A stretch of 64,000 nucleotides of DNA from Planctomycetota bacterium (GTDB lineage: Bacteria > Planctomycetota > E44-bin39), in assembly GCA_004376375.1 (NCBI GenBank), contig SOJX01000090.1, positions 1 to 64,000 of the forward strand. Reading direction: 5' to 3'. Under the pieces are notes generated by a model, which was not told where the DNA came from, searched no databases, and saw only the letters and a list, made by a program, of their open reading frames with translations. Position 1 is the first letter of the stretch. Each line of letters opens with the position of its first letter. Positions 33,888-42,763 of the stretch are shown piece by piece. The position numbers and the translations under genes were made by a program.

Positions 33888-33956
33888 ATGACGGACATTT
33901 TGGACAGGAAACTCAAAACCGGAATCGCCTGGAGGGATATCACATGGCAATCGTAA
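33888..33956 (+). CDS. Possible 22-residue leader ORF overlapping the lyase start
   Basis: ATG at 33888 with a good Shine-Dalgarno sequence (AGGAAAG, seven bases upstream) opens MTDILDRKLKTGIAWRDITW and two more residues before TAA at 33954-33956. It overlaps the first 13 bases of the ammonia-lyase gene in another frame. It could couple or attenuate translation of the lyase. It is not rich in His, Phe or Tyr, so classic attenuation by substrate is not suggested. Confidence 0.3.
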   Translation: MTDILDRKLKTGIAWRDITWQS

Positions 33957-35476
33957 TGGATGGTTTTCATCTCACCATTGAGGATGTAAACCGCATTTCA
34001 AGGAACAACGAAAAGATCGAGATGCATCCGGACTCGCTCGAGCGGATAAAGAAGTGCCGCGCAATGCTGGATAAGAAAATTATTGCCCGCGAAATCATGT
34101 ACGGCGTGAACACGGGGATCGGCGAGTTCTCGGAAGTCGTTCTGACCGACGAACAGGTGGGGCAGTACCAGAAGTATCTTATCTACAGCCACGCGGCAGG
34201 CTGCGGCGAGCCGATGGACGAGAGAGACGTGCGCGCCGCCATCGCATCGCGCGTGAACGTACACTGCCACGGGAATTCGGGCCAGCGGCCCGAAATTACC
34301 GATTTGATGATAGGCATGCTGAACGCAGGCGTGAACCCGGTGATGTTCCAGCACGGCTCGGTCGGCGCGTGCGGCGACCTTTCGCCGATGAGCCAGTTCG
34401 CGCTCGTGCTGATGGGCGAGTGGGAGGCGTTCTACAAGGGCGAGCGGATGACGGCGCTTCAGGCGCTGGAAAGGGCGGGACTGAAGCCCGAAGCGCTGCA
34501 GGCCCGCGACGGCCTTGCCGCGATAAACGGCTCCAACTGCATTCTCGGCATGGGATGTAATATGCTGTGGGAGATCGAGCGCTGGGTGAAGACGCACGAT
34601 ATCGCCGCGGCCATGACGCTCGAGGCCCTGAAGGCGAACATGAAACCTTATGACGAACGGATCCACCAGCTCCGCGGCTTCCCCGGTGCCGTGACGGCTG
34701 CCGGAAACATCAACCGCGTCACCGAGGGCTCCGACATCCTCAAGGCCAAGGGCAAAAAAGTGCAGGACGCCTACTCGATGCGCTCTACGCCGCAGGTCGT
34801 CGGTTCAGCATACGACGGTTTGAAGTATGCGCGCGAGCAGTTCCACGTCGAGCTCAACGGCGTCGGCGACAACCCGGTCTTTATCCCCGACGACGACACG
34901 GTCCTTACCGGCGCGAACTTCCAGGGTACGCCGCTCGCGTTTCCGCTCGAGCTGATGGGTCTTGCGGTTTCCACCGTCAGCGTTCTTTCCGAGCGGCGGA
35001 TGAACCGCCTGATGAACCCGGCTCTCTCGGTCGGGCTGCCGGCATTCCTCTCAAAGGGCGCGGGCATGATGAGCGGTATGATGCTGACCCAGTACACGGC
35101 CGGGATGCTTCTCTGCGAGCAGCGAATACTTTCGCACCCCGCCGCGAACGGCTCGATACCGGCCGCGGCCGACCAGGAAGACTTCGTCTCGATGGGGATG
35201 ACGACCGCCATCAAGACGCGGCAGATTCTGAACCACGCTTACACGGTACTTGCGATCGAGCTGATGGCTGCCACGCAGGCGCTCGATTTCCGCGAATTAA
35301 ATCCGGGCAAGGGTACGCAGGCCGCACGCGAGGTCGTCCGCAAACATTTCGAGTTTCTCGACGACGACCGCCCGCTGTTCGAGGATATCAACCGCGTAAG
35401 CGCCGCTGTCCGCGACTGGGAAGTCCTCGACGCGGTCGAGTCCGCCATCGGCGAACTCGGGTCGGTTGAGAAGTAA
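33944..35476 (+). CDS. MIO-type aromatic amino acid/histidine ammonia-lyase
   Basis: Eliminates ammonia from an aromatic amino acid (or histidine) with a self-made MIO cofactor. Start ATG 33944 follows GGAGGGA. It is 510 aa, and numbering matches Pseudomonas HutH exactly: Y53 (YGVNTGIGEFS), H83 (SHAAGCGEP), N195 (INGS), YSMR and PQV near 278-285, and QEDFVSMG at 411-418 where HutH has QEDHVSM. The cofactor triad A142-C143-G144 (GACGDLSP) has Cys where nearly all members have Ser. H83 and the Glu at 412 favour histidine, while the Phe in QEDF argues for caution, so I give no symbol. No other hut gene is nearby. Confidence 0.9.
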   Translation: MAIVMDGFHLTIEDVNRISRNNEKIEMHPDSLERIKKCRAMLDKKIIAREIMYGVNTGIGEFSEVVLTDEQVGQYQKYLIYSHAAGCGEPMDERDVRAAIASRVNVHCHGNSGQRPEITDLMIGMLNAGVNPVMFQHGSVGACGDLSPMSQFALVLMGEWEAFYKGERMTALQALERAGLKPEALQARDGLAAINGSNCILGMGCNMLWEIERWVKTHDIAAAMTLEALKANMKPYDERIHQLRGFPGAVTAAGNINRVTEGSDILKAKGKKVQDAYSMRSTPQVVGSAYDGLKYAREQFHVELNGVGDNPVFIPDDDTVLTGANFQGTPLAFPLELMGLAVSTVSVLSERRMNRLMNPALSVGLPAFLSKGAGMMSGMMLTQYTAGMLLCEQRILSHPAANGSIPAAADQEDFVSMGMTTAIKTRQILNHAYTVLAIELMAATQALDFRELNPGKGTQAAREVVRKHFEFLDDDRPLFEDINRVSAAVRDWEVLDAVESAIGELGSVEK

Positions 35477-35483
35477 TATGCAG

Positions 35484-35504
35484 GGGCGGGTCTCAGACCC
35501 GCCC
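35484..35504. repeat. Short GC palindrome after the lyase gene
   Basis: GGGCGGGTCT and AGACCCGCCC with one base between, eight bases after the lyase stop codon and preceded by TATGCAG. It has no T-run, so termination is uncertain. Its start (ATGCAGGGGCGGG) resembles the TGTAGGGGC repeats found elsewhere in the window. Confidence 0.6.
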
Positions 35505-35523
35505 ATATTGTATATTACAATGA

Positions 35524-37245
<1,722 letters not shown>

Positions 37246-37263
37246 CGCTTGCTGGAGGCCGTT

Positions 37264-38199
37264 ATGGCGAAAACGGGTTTTGTATTCGACGAAGTCTATC
37301 TCGAGCACGATACCGGCGGGCATCCCGAGAACGCCGACCGGCTGCGGAACCTTATCGAGTTCCTCGGCGAGGAGGGCAGGCGGGAAAAGCTGGTCGAGAT
37401 TGAAGCCCGCGCCGCGACCGAGGAGGAAATCGCGTATAACCATGACCTGAATTATATAAAGGCAGTTGAGAAAACCGCGGAGGCCGGCGGCTCCTGGCTC
37501 GACGGCGATACATACTGCTCGCCCGGCTCGTTCAAGGCTGCGCTCTGGGCCGCGGGCGGCCTGATGAACGCCTGCGACGCGGTGATGGAGGGCAAGGTCG
37601 ATAACGCGTTCGCGGCGGTCCGCCCGCCCGGGCATCACGCGCTTCACGGGCACGGCATGGGCTTCTGCCTTTTCAACAACGTAGCAATCGCCGCGCGGCA
37701 TCTCCAGAAAAAGCACGGGTTGAAAAAAATCGCTATCGCCGATTACGACGTCCACCACGGAAACGGCACGCAGGATTCTTTTTACGACGACCCGACGGTG
37801 CTTTTCATCTCGATGCACAGGTACCCGTTTTATCCCGGCAGCGGCTCTGCCGGCGAGACCGGAGTCGGCGACGGCAAAGGGACTACGGTAAACATTCCCG
37901 TCAATATGGGTACGCCGCGGGAAGAAATCGTAACGATGTGGTCTGAAACCGTCAAACGGGAAATCAGAGATTTCAAGCCCGATTTTGTGCTCATGTCGGT
38001 CGGGTTTGACGGGGATGAGCTTGATCCGATAGCGGGCCTGGGGCTTGCAGTAGCGGACTACAAGTCGATGACCACGCCCGTGAAGGAGGTAGCGGAAGAA
38101 GTCTGCGGCGGCAAGCTGGCATCAACCCTCGAAGGCGGTTACAATCTTCGCGATATCCCGGCCCTGATATGGGCGCACATGGAAGCTCTTTTGGAGTAA
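37264..38199 (+). CDS. Histone-deacetylase-family (AcuC-like) amidohydrolase
   Basis: Zinc-dependent deacetylase acting on acetylated lysine, polyamines or small amides in the cytoplasm. Motifs: [11 protein letters not shown] at the start, RPPGHHAL (catalytic His pair), [12 protein letters not shown] (zinc Asp and His), [12 protein letters not shown], and [15 protein letters not shown] (second zinc Asp). 311 aa from ATG 37264, chosen for GGAGG nine bases upstream; the longer frame to 37249 is not needed. It follows the methyltransferase closely, but the link may be accidental. Bacterial members include AcuC and acetylpolyamine amidohydrolase; which one this is cannot be told. It is followed by a clear terminator. 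Confidence 0.92.
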   Translation: MAKTGFVFDEVYLEHDTGGHPENADRLRNLIEFLGEEGRREKLVEIEARAATEEEIAYNHDLNYIKAVEKTAEAGGSWLDGDTYCSPGSFKAALWAAGGLMNACDAVMEGKVDNAFAAVRPPGHHALHGHGMGFCLFNNVAIAARHLQKKHGLKKIAIADYDVHHGNGTQDSFYDDPTVLFISMHRYPFYPGSGSAGETGVGDGKGTTVNIPVNMGTPREEIVTMWSETVKREIRDFKPDFVLMSVGFDGDELDPIAGLGLAVADYKSMTTPVKEVAEEVCGGKLASTLEGGYNLRDIPALIWAHMEALLE

Positions 38200-38221
38200 G
38201 CAGTTAGGGCATAAACCCAAT

Positions 38222-38253
38222 AAGCCGTCGGCCGGTCGGTCGGCGGCTTTTTT
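38222..38253 (+). terminator. Rho-independent terminator after the HDAC-like gene
   Basis: A 12-bp stem (AAGCCGTCGGCC with GGTCGGCGGCTT, counting two G-U pairs), loop GGTC, then six T residues. It lies 22 bases after the stop codon and should end the lyase/methyltransferase/HDAC transcripts. Confidence 0.9.
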
Positions 38254-38347
38254 CATATTCATATTATTGTCACAATGTCTCGGCCTGGTTATATGTTATC
38301 TTATGGGCGGCGGCAGTATGGCTGCCGTTTATCAGAGGGGGGATAAA

Positions 38348-39307
38348 ATGGGTTCGGATAACACACCTGAATTAAAATCCAGTGAATCGGCTTCCGATTA
38401 CGAGCCGATTGTAATCATTCACGTTGATACGTTGCCGCTTGTCGACAAAGGCTGCCGCGTCGTCGGGCACGCGCAGGCGCTGGTCGATTATGCGACACCG
38501 CTTCTTGAAAAGATGCCGGGCGATTCGCTCGCCGCGTACAACGCGGCGATAACCATCGCCTCATGCTGCTGGAAACAGGCTGCGACCCAGGGAACGCCGG
38601 AAGTTTTCGAGAAGTACGGGTGGCCGCTTGTCCTGGAGTTCATGCCAAAGGAAAATCCTGCGGCCATTCACGGACTGATGCTCGAGCGCTTCCTTAAAAT
38701 GTTTCCGTATTTCGATTCCGAACGGGACGGAACGCACCTGCACGAGGCCGTGGTGGACCCGCCGCCGCAGTACAAAGAGTTCGACGAGTCAAAGTTCGAA
38801 CTCCTTGATAAGGCATTTCCTCTGACGATGGAAGAGCTCCCGATCGCCGAGCTGGGCGAATTCGTCAATCACGCGCAGGTGAACGACAAGCCGGCCGAGG
38901 ACTACGAGGCCGAGATGCAGGTCCTGCGCGAACGGCTGACGGATATGTTTGCGGACTGGCTTGGAAGAAAAGGCGTATCGCCCGAAACGGCCGACGACCT
39001 CGGCGGAATCGCTTACCGTTTCCTCGAGTTCCTTTACAATTATTCCCACACCACCTATACGTCTGTGTCGCGCGAAATAATCGCCGAGTTTTTCGACACG
39101 TGGTTTATCCGCAAGTGCGCGTTCGACCCCGCATGGATGAGCATGGCGCCGGTTGCGGTGAAAATCCTTTTCCACTTCCTGTTCGAGAAAAAACTCGCCG
39201 ACGACGTGACGGATACGATTATCGCCGTGGACGAATGCAAACCGAAGTTTTTTTCCAATCTCCGTCTCTACGTAGACCCGCGCCAGGTCCGGACAAGAGC
39301 GGCGTAG
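38348..39307 (+). CDS. Hypothetical protein (319 aa)
   Basis: ATG 38348 follows GAGGGGGGATAAA, a strong Shine-Dalgarno sequence; the upstream extension is not needed. No signal peptide. The protein is largely helical: LVDYATPLLEKMPGDSLAAY, EKMPGD, HGLMLERFLKMFPYF, then an acidic middle (KPAEDYEAEMQVLRERLTDM), TAYRFLEFLYNYSHTTYTS-like segments and a C-terminal VAVKILFHFLFEKKLADDVT. Cysteines are few. I recognise no family. It has its own terminators on both sides, so it is a single-gene unit. Confidence 0.75.
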   Translation: MGSDNTPELKSSESASDYEPIVIIHVDTLPLVDKGCRVVGHAQALVDYATPLLEKMPGDSLAAYNAAITIASCCWKQAATQGTPEVFEKYGWPLVLEFMPKENPAAIHGLMLERFLKMFPYFDSERDGTHLHEAVVDPPPQYKEFDESKFELLDKAFPLTMEELPIAELGEFVNHAQVNDKPAEDYEAEMQVLRERLTDMFADWLGRKGVSPETADDLGGIAYRFLEFLYNYSHTTYTSVSREIIAEFFDTWFIRKCAFDPAWMSMAPVAVKILFHFLFEKKLADDVTDTIIAVDECKPKFFSNLRLYVDPRQVRTRAA

Positions 39308-39326
39308 TAAGAATAATCCAAGAACA

Positions 39327-39352
39327 AATGGGCGGCTTAATAGCCGCCCATT
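39327..39352. terminator. Bidirectional terminator
   Basis: Perfect 11-bp stem (AATGGGCGGCT and AGCCGCCCATT) with loop TAAT, followed by CTCTATTTTG on the plus strand and preceded by an A-rich stretch. It lies between the convergent ends of the hypothetical gene (39307) and the DUF116-like gene (39372), so it can serve both. Confidence 0.8.
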
Positions 39353-39371
39353 CTCTATTTTGAATATAGGT

Positions 39372-40181
39372 TTACTGTTTCGCCGCCGCCGTGCGGCCTT
39401 CGAGGAAGAACTGGAGGGATTGCTTGAAGGCATCGATGTCGGCTATCGTGTTCCGGCAGGGGCCTTCGGGGCGGACGTTGGGGAGAGCAATAACCTGGAG
39501 CTTCTCCGCGGTGTCCGCAATGCCGGCGACGAGGTCGCGCTCGCACGCCACGCCGATAACCGCTTCCGGTTTCTTTTCGCGGACGAGCCGCCTGGCCTGG
39601 TTGCCGCCTCCGGCCACGTAGACTTTGACGTCGAACTCGGCCGCAATCGCCTTCAGCTCGCCGAGGATGTCTTTCTTCAGGCAGCGGGGGAGGATGATAA
39701 GCAGTTTTTCGACAGGAGTTTTTTTCTGCTTGCCTTCGGTAATCGCGTTTGAAACGCGGATGAACGAATGGCTGATTCTGTCTCTGGAAACTCCGAACAG
39801 CATGCCGAGCTTGAATATGAAGGGCTGGAAAAAAACCAGGACGTATTTTGCGACCTTGTGGAAGATAAGGAAGTTTCTGCGGAACATGACCGAGAGAACC
39901 AGGAGAATGTAGCCGAGAAAAATTACTCCGACGATTCCGACCATCACCCAGAAGGCGACGGGAGGCAGGTCCGGCTCCCACATTGCCAGCCTGGGTGCGA
40001 TGAGGTAGTAAAACCCTCCCACCAGGCCGGCGCAGATAAGCAGCGCGAGAAGGCAGAGGCCCAGGTAGGTGCGCCTGGGCTCGCGGATGTCGGCCTCGTA
40101 GTTGTCGAGGTCGCCGTCCCAGTTCTCCCACTCATCGCCGAGCCTGCGCTTGTCGGATGTTTTTGTTGTTTCTTCGCTCAA
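39372..40181 (-). CDS. DUF116-like membrane protein (about 269 aa)
   Basis: Two or three membrane helices (LGLCLLALLICAGLVGGFYY and VMVGIVGVIFLGYILLVLSV) are followed by a soluble domain with LLIILPRCLKK, a following stretch of I-L-G-E-L-K character, VYVAGGGNQARRLV, AVIGVACERDLVAGI and ALPNVRPEGPCRNT. Cysteines in this order and spacing are typical of DUF116 proteins, whose function is unknown. The open frame runs upstream to 40253, but those first 24 residues only translate a repeat array. TTG at 40181 has AAGGAC eight bases upstream and is my preferred start. Confidence 0.8.
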   Translation of the reverse strand: MSEETTKTSDKRRLGDEWENWDGDLDNYEADIREPRRTYLGLCLLALLICAGLVGGFYYLIAPRLAMWEPDLPPVAFWVMVGIVGVIFLGYILLVLSVMFRRNFLIFHKVAKYVLVFFQPFIFKLGMLFGVSRDRISHSFIRVSNAITEGKQKKTPVEKLLIILPRCLKKDILGELKAIAAEFDVKVYVAGGGNQARRLVREKKPEAVIGVACERDLVAGIADTAEKLQVIALPNVRPEGPCRNTIADIDAFKQSLQFFLEGRTAAAKQ

Positions 40182-40189
40182 CTTCTGTC

Positions 40190-40275
40190 CTTGAAACCGG
40201 TTCTTCGGTTCGTCGGTTCTTCGGTTCGTCAGTTCCCAATCCGCAATCCGCAATTCGCAATCCGCAATTCTTCTA
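40190..40275. repeat. Adjacent 8-bp GGTTCTTC/GGTTCGTC and 7-bp CGCAATC arrays
   Basis: Units GGTTCTTC, GGTTCGTC, GGTTCTTC, GGTTCGTC, then CCCAATC and CGCAATC/CGCAATT repeated five times. The boundary between the two unit types is abrupt. It fills the gap between two minus-strand genes and touches the stop codon of the upstream one. Confidence 0.85.
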
Positions 40276-42273
40276 GTATCCCCTGACCGATTCCCACCAT
40301 TTTTTCAGTTCTGCCAGCCCCTTGTCGTCGCCCTTGTCCGAGCGCCCGGTAAGTTTATTCAGCAGTGGGATTACGAGTTCGTACTCGGACTCGATCAATT
40401 GCATCAGCGCTCCGGCAGTTGCGTAATCCGCAAGGTCCTCCGGGGTGGAGAAGAAGACGTCGTTTTCCCTCGTGCGGTAGACAAGCCCGGTCTCCAGTAT
40501 CACCTGTTCTACAGCTTCACGGACGGTAATGATGTCTGCTTTGCACGTTACCCTGATTTCTTCCAGCTTTTTACCCACCGAAGGTGAAAAACCCAGCGTG
40601 AAAGGTATTCCCACATAGCCGGACAATCTTTCAAGCACGGTACCGAGGGGAAGGTCGTCCGCTATGAATGCAACCGTTTTCTCCAGCGCAGATTTTATCG
40701 AATGAGAGCCGGATAACGAGGACAAATAAGAAGCGGCCATGAACTTGTGCGCCTCGGTTCCCTTTTCAAGGACGTCGGCGCCGAAGTGCCGGACGGCGGC
40801 GGCGACCGCGTCCTCGCAGAGGGAAATGAGGGTCAGCCTCGCGCGTGCTGCAAATTCGGCGTCCGGGTTGTCGAGGTAAACCAGCATCGCCTTGGGGTCG
40901 TCGCCCGAGAGGATTTTTTCACGCCTGGCTTCCAGCCTTGCATCGAGGAGGCGCAGAGGCAGTATGTGAAGCGTTTTCCCGTCAAGATAGTAGCCGAGGC
41001 CGCGGGAAAAGAGAAGGCAGCGAAGAGCGTTCTCAACCGTCACCTTGTTGAAGAAGGCAAAGGTTTTGATATTTCCCAGATCGGTTTCGGGATGGACTTT
41101 GAGGTCCAGATCTACTTCAGCGGTTACCTCGACAAGTGCTGTCTTGAGATGTGTGTTATGAAAATCAGCGTTGATCCTGAGGTTTCTGAGTGCGTTTGAT
41201 TTCAGCCTGTCCCCTTCCGCCGCCAGCTCGGCAGGATCATATTCGGGCAACGCGGCATGACGCAGCAGTGTTGCCACGTAGATTACGCCGTAGCGCAACC
41301 TGGTGTCGACCTTCCCGAGCGGCCTGACAAGTAGCGGCAGGATGTCCCTTAATTTGCCTTCGACCGGGGCAGGTGAATCGTAGTCGATGGTTGCGCTTGA
41401 TTCCTCGAGTTCGGCGTCAATAACAATGTTCAAGGAAAGCCTGTCGGCGAGTTTCTTTAATGCAAGCCTCACGTTTATATCTTTATCCAGCGATAACCGC
41501 GTCTTCACCGTCCTGAGTGCGGCGTAGCCGGTCGGGTTGCCGTAGTAGTTGAGGAGCGCGCCGGCTGCTTCCACGGCAACAGCGTTCGAGTGATGGTCCA
41601 GCATCTTGAGGAGTTTTTTCTCCGCCAGGCGGCTGCGGGTGGCCGCAGCGGCGTACAGGGCTCCGATGACTATTTCCGGTTCGGGCGAAGCGAAGAGCAG
41701 CTTCATCCTGTCGACAATGGAATTGCGGCTGGTTGCGGCAAGCAGAAGAGTTGCCCGCTGGCGTAGAGATGACTTTTCGGAGTAGATCAGCTCGACCAGG
41801 ACGGGTGCGGTATCCGAGGAGCGCATCTCTTCCAGCCGGTCGAGGAGGGCGTATCTCAGACTGCTGTCTGTGCGCAACTGCGGTGTACTTTCGAGCAGGA
41901 TGTTGTAAAGGTTTGGTATATGCTTGAGCAGGCGTTCGAGCCTTTCCGCGTCGCCGGGGAAGGCGGTAAGCCGCTCCCGCAAGCCGCGCTGACCGACGAT
42001 TTCCCATATCTGCTTGATCGCCCTGCGCGCCTGAGAAGCGATTTCCGGGTCAGCGTTGTCACAGGCGTCCCGGAGTGCGGGGAGGGCTCCCAGTCCGAGT
42101 AAAACGAGTTGCCGCCGGGCCTTTGTTCTTTCCGACCAGCGGTGCGAACCCAGTTGTCTGATAAGCTGCGGTATTTCGGAGGTGGTCGATTCATCGCCGA
42201 ACGCCGCCGTCAATACTGCGCAAAGAATCAGAAATGCGGCCGGGCGACGAAAAAAAACAAAAATACGAATCAA
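40273..42273 (-). CDS. Exported HEAT-repeat protein with secretin-type STN domains (666 aa)
   Basis: Signal peptide (IFVFFRRPAAFLILCAVLTA, cleavage near FGDE). HEAT-like helices run from about 30 to 280 (for example LGALPALRDACDN, EIASQARRAIKQIWEIV, VEAAGALLNYYG). Three short beta-alpha-beta modules of the STN/secretin-N type then follow: ALKKLADRLSLNIVIDAEL, ALVEVTAEVDLDLKVHPETD and TVLERLSGYVGIPFTLGFSP, each with the usual later VEDALRxLL-like stretch. STN modules line the periplasmic part of secretins and TonB receptors, but no secretin barrel follows. It is the last gene of the operon with GspE and the receiver (4-bp overlap), so it may be a periplasmic part of that machine. Confidence 0.82.
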   Translation of the reverse strand: MIRIFVFFRRPAAFLILCAVLTAAFGDESTTSEIPQLIRQLGSHRWSERTKARRQLVLLGLGALPALRDACDNADPEIASQARRAIKQIWEIVGQRGLRERLTAFPGDAERLERLLKHIPNLYNILLESTPQLRTDSSLRYALLDRLEEMRSSDTAPVLVELIYSEKSSLRQRATLLLAATSRNSIVDRMKLLFASPEPEIVIGALYAAAATRSRLAEKKLLKMLDHHSNAVAVEAAGALLNYYGNPTGYAALRTVKTRLSLDKDINVRLALKKLADRLSLNIVIDAELEESSATIDYDSPAPVEGKLRDILPLLVRPLGKVDTRLRYGVIYVATLLRHAALPEYDPAELAAEGDRLKSNALRNLRINADFHNTHLKTALVEVTAEVDLDLKVHPETDLGNIKTFAFFNKVTVENALRCLLFSRGLGYYLDGKTLHILPLRLLDARLEARREKILSGDDPKAMLVYLDNPDAEFAARARLTLISLCEDAVAAAVRHFGADVLEKGTEAHKFMAASYLSSLSGSHSIKSALEKTVAFIADDLPLGTVLERLSGYVGIPFTLGFSPSVGKKLEEIRVTCKADIITVREAVEQVILETGLVYRTRENDVFFSTPEDLADYATAGALMQLIESEYELVIPLLNKLTGRSDKGDDKGLAELKKWWESVRGY

Positions 42274-42692
42274 GGCAAGCCTCCGGGTTCGTCGAATTCG
42301 TCCTTTTTTATAGAATAATATATTGCGCGGCGGATTCGCTGAAGCAGGAGATCCTGGCGAAACGGCTTGGTGATGTAGTCGGAAATGCCGAGCACGTGCC
42401 CCCGTTCGAAATCCCTTATTTCCTTCTCGCCGGTGAGCATTATCACGGGGATATCCTTCGTTTTTTCGTCTCTCTTCAGTTCTTCCAGCAAGTCGAAGCC
42501 GTCGCGCACGGGCATTCTGATATCGAGAAGTATGATGTGAATAAGCCCTTCTTTTGCCTGGCGCAGTCCTTTGTCTGCGGTTTCGGCCGTGATTACGCCG
42601 AAACCCGCCCGCTCCAGGATAATCTGCAGTATCTTCAGGACGTCAGGTTCGTCATCGATTGCCAGGACGTTGAATTTGTTCATGCCCATCAT
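42270..42692 (-). CDS. Single-domain response regulator (receiver only, 140 aa)
   Basis: CheY-like receiver: acidic pair D13/D14 (AIDDEPD), phospho-acceptor D57 (ILLDIRMP), T88 (IMLTGEK) and K110 (YITKPF). No output domain; the end is a basic helix (QRIRRAIYYSIKK). It is phosphorylated by a histidine kinase that is not in this window. Its position between a secretion ATPase and a periplasmic HEAT/STN protein suggests it tunes assembly or motor activity, as receivers near pilus genes do. ATG at 42692 or 42683 (M4) may be used; the leader is a repeat array. It overlaps the next gene by 4 bp. Confidence 0.94.
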   Translation of the reverse strand: MMGMNKFNVLAIDDEPDVLKILQIILERAGFGVITAETADKGLRQAKEGLIHIILLDIRMPVRDGFDLLEELKRDEKTKDIPVIMLTGEKEIRDFERGHVLGISDYITKPFRQDLLLQRIRRAIYYSIKKDEFDEPGGLP

Positions 42693-42695
42693 TCC

Positions 42696-42763
42696 GATTT
42701 CGGATTTCAGATTTCGGATTTCAGATTGCGGATTTCTCTAAATCCGAAATCCGCAATCCGACT
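42696..42763. repeat. Inverted heptad arrays (GATTTCG/GATTTCA and ATCCGAA)
   Basis: Left arm GATTTCGGATTTCAGATTTC and so on; right arm AAATCCGAAATCCGCAATCC, the inverse. The two can pair into a hairpin of about 25 bp between the ATPase stop codon and the receiver start. It may limit read-through or set the level of the downstream genes. Confidence 0.85.

Noticed and set aside
40182-40253. Upstream ATG start of the DUF116-like gene
   Set aside because: Those 24 residues translate an 8-bp repeat array. TTG 40181 has a well-spaced AAGGA.
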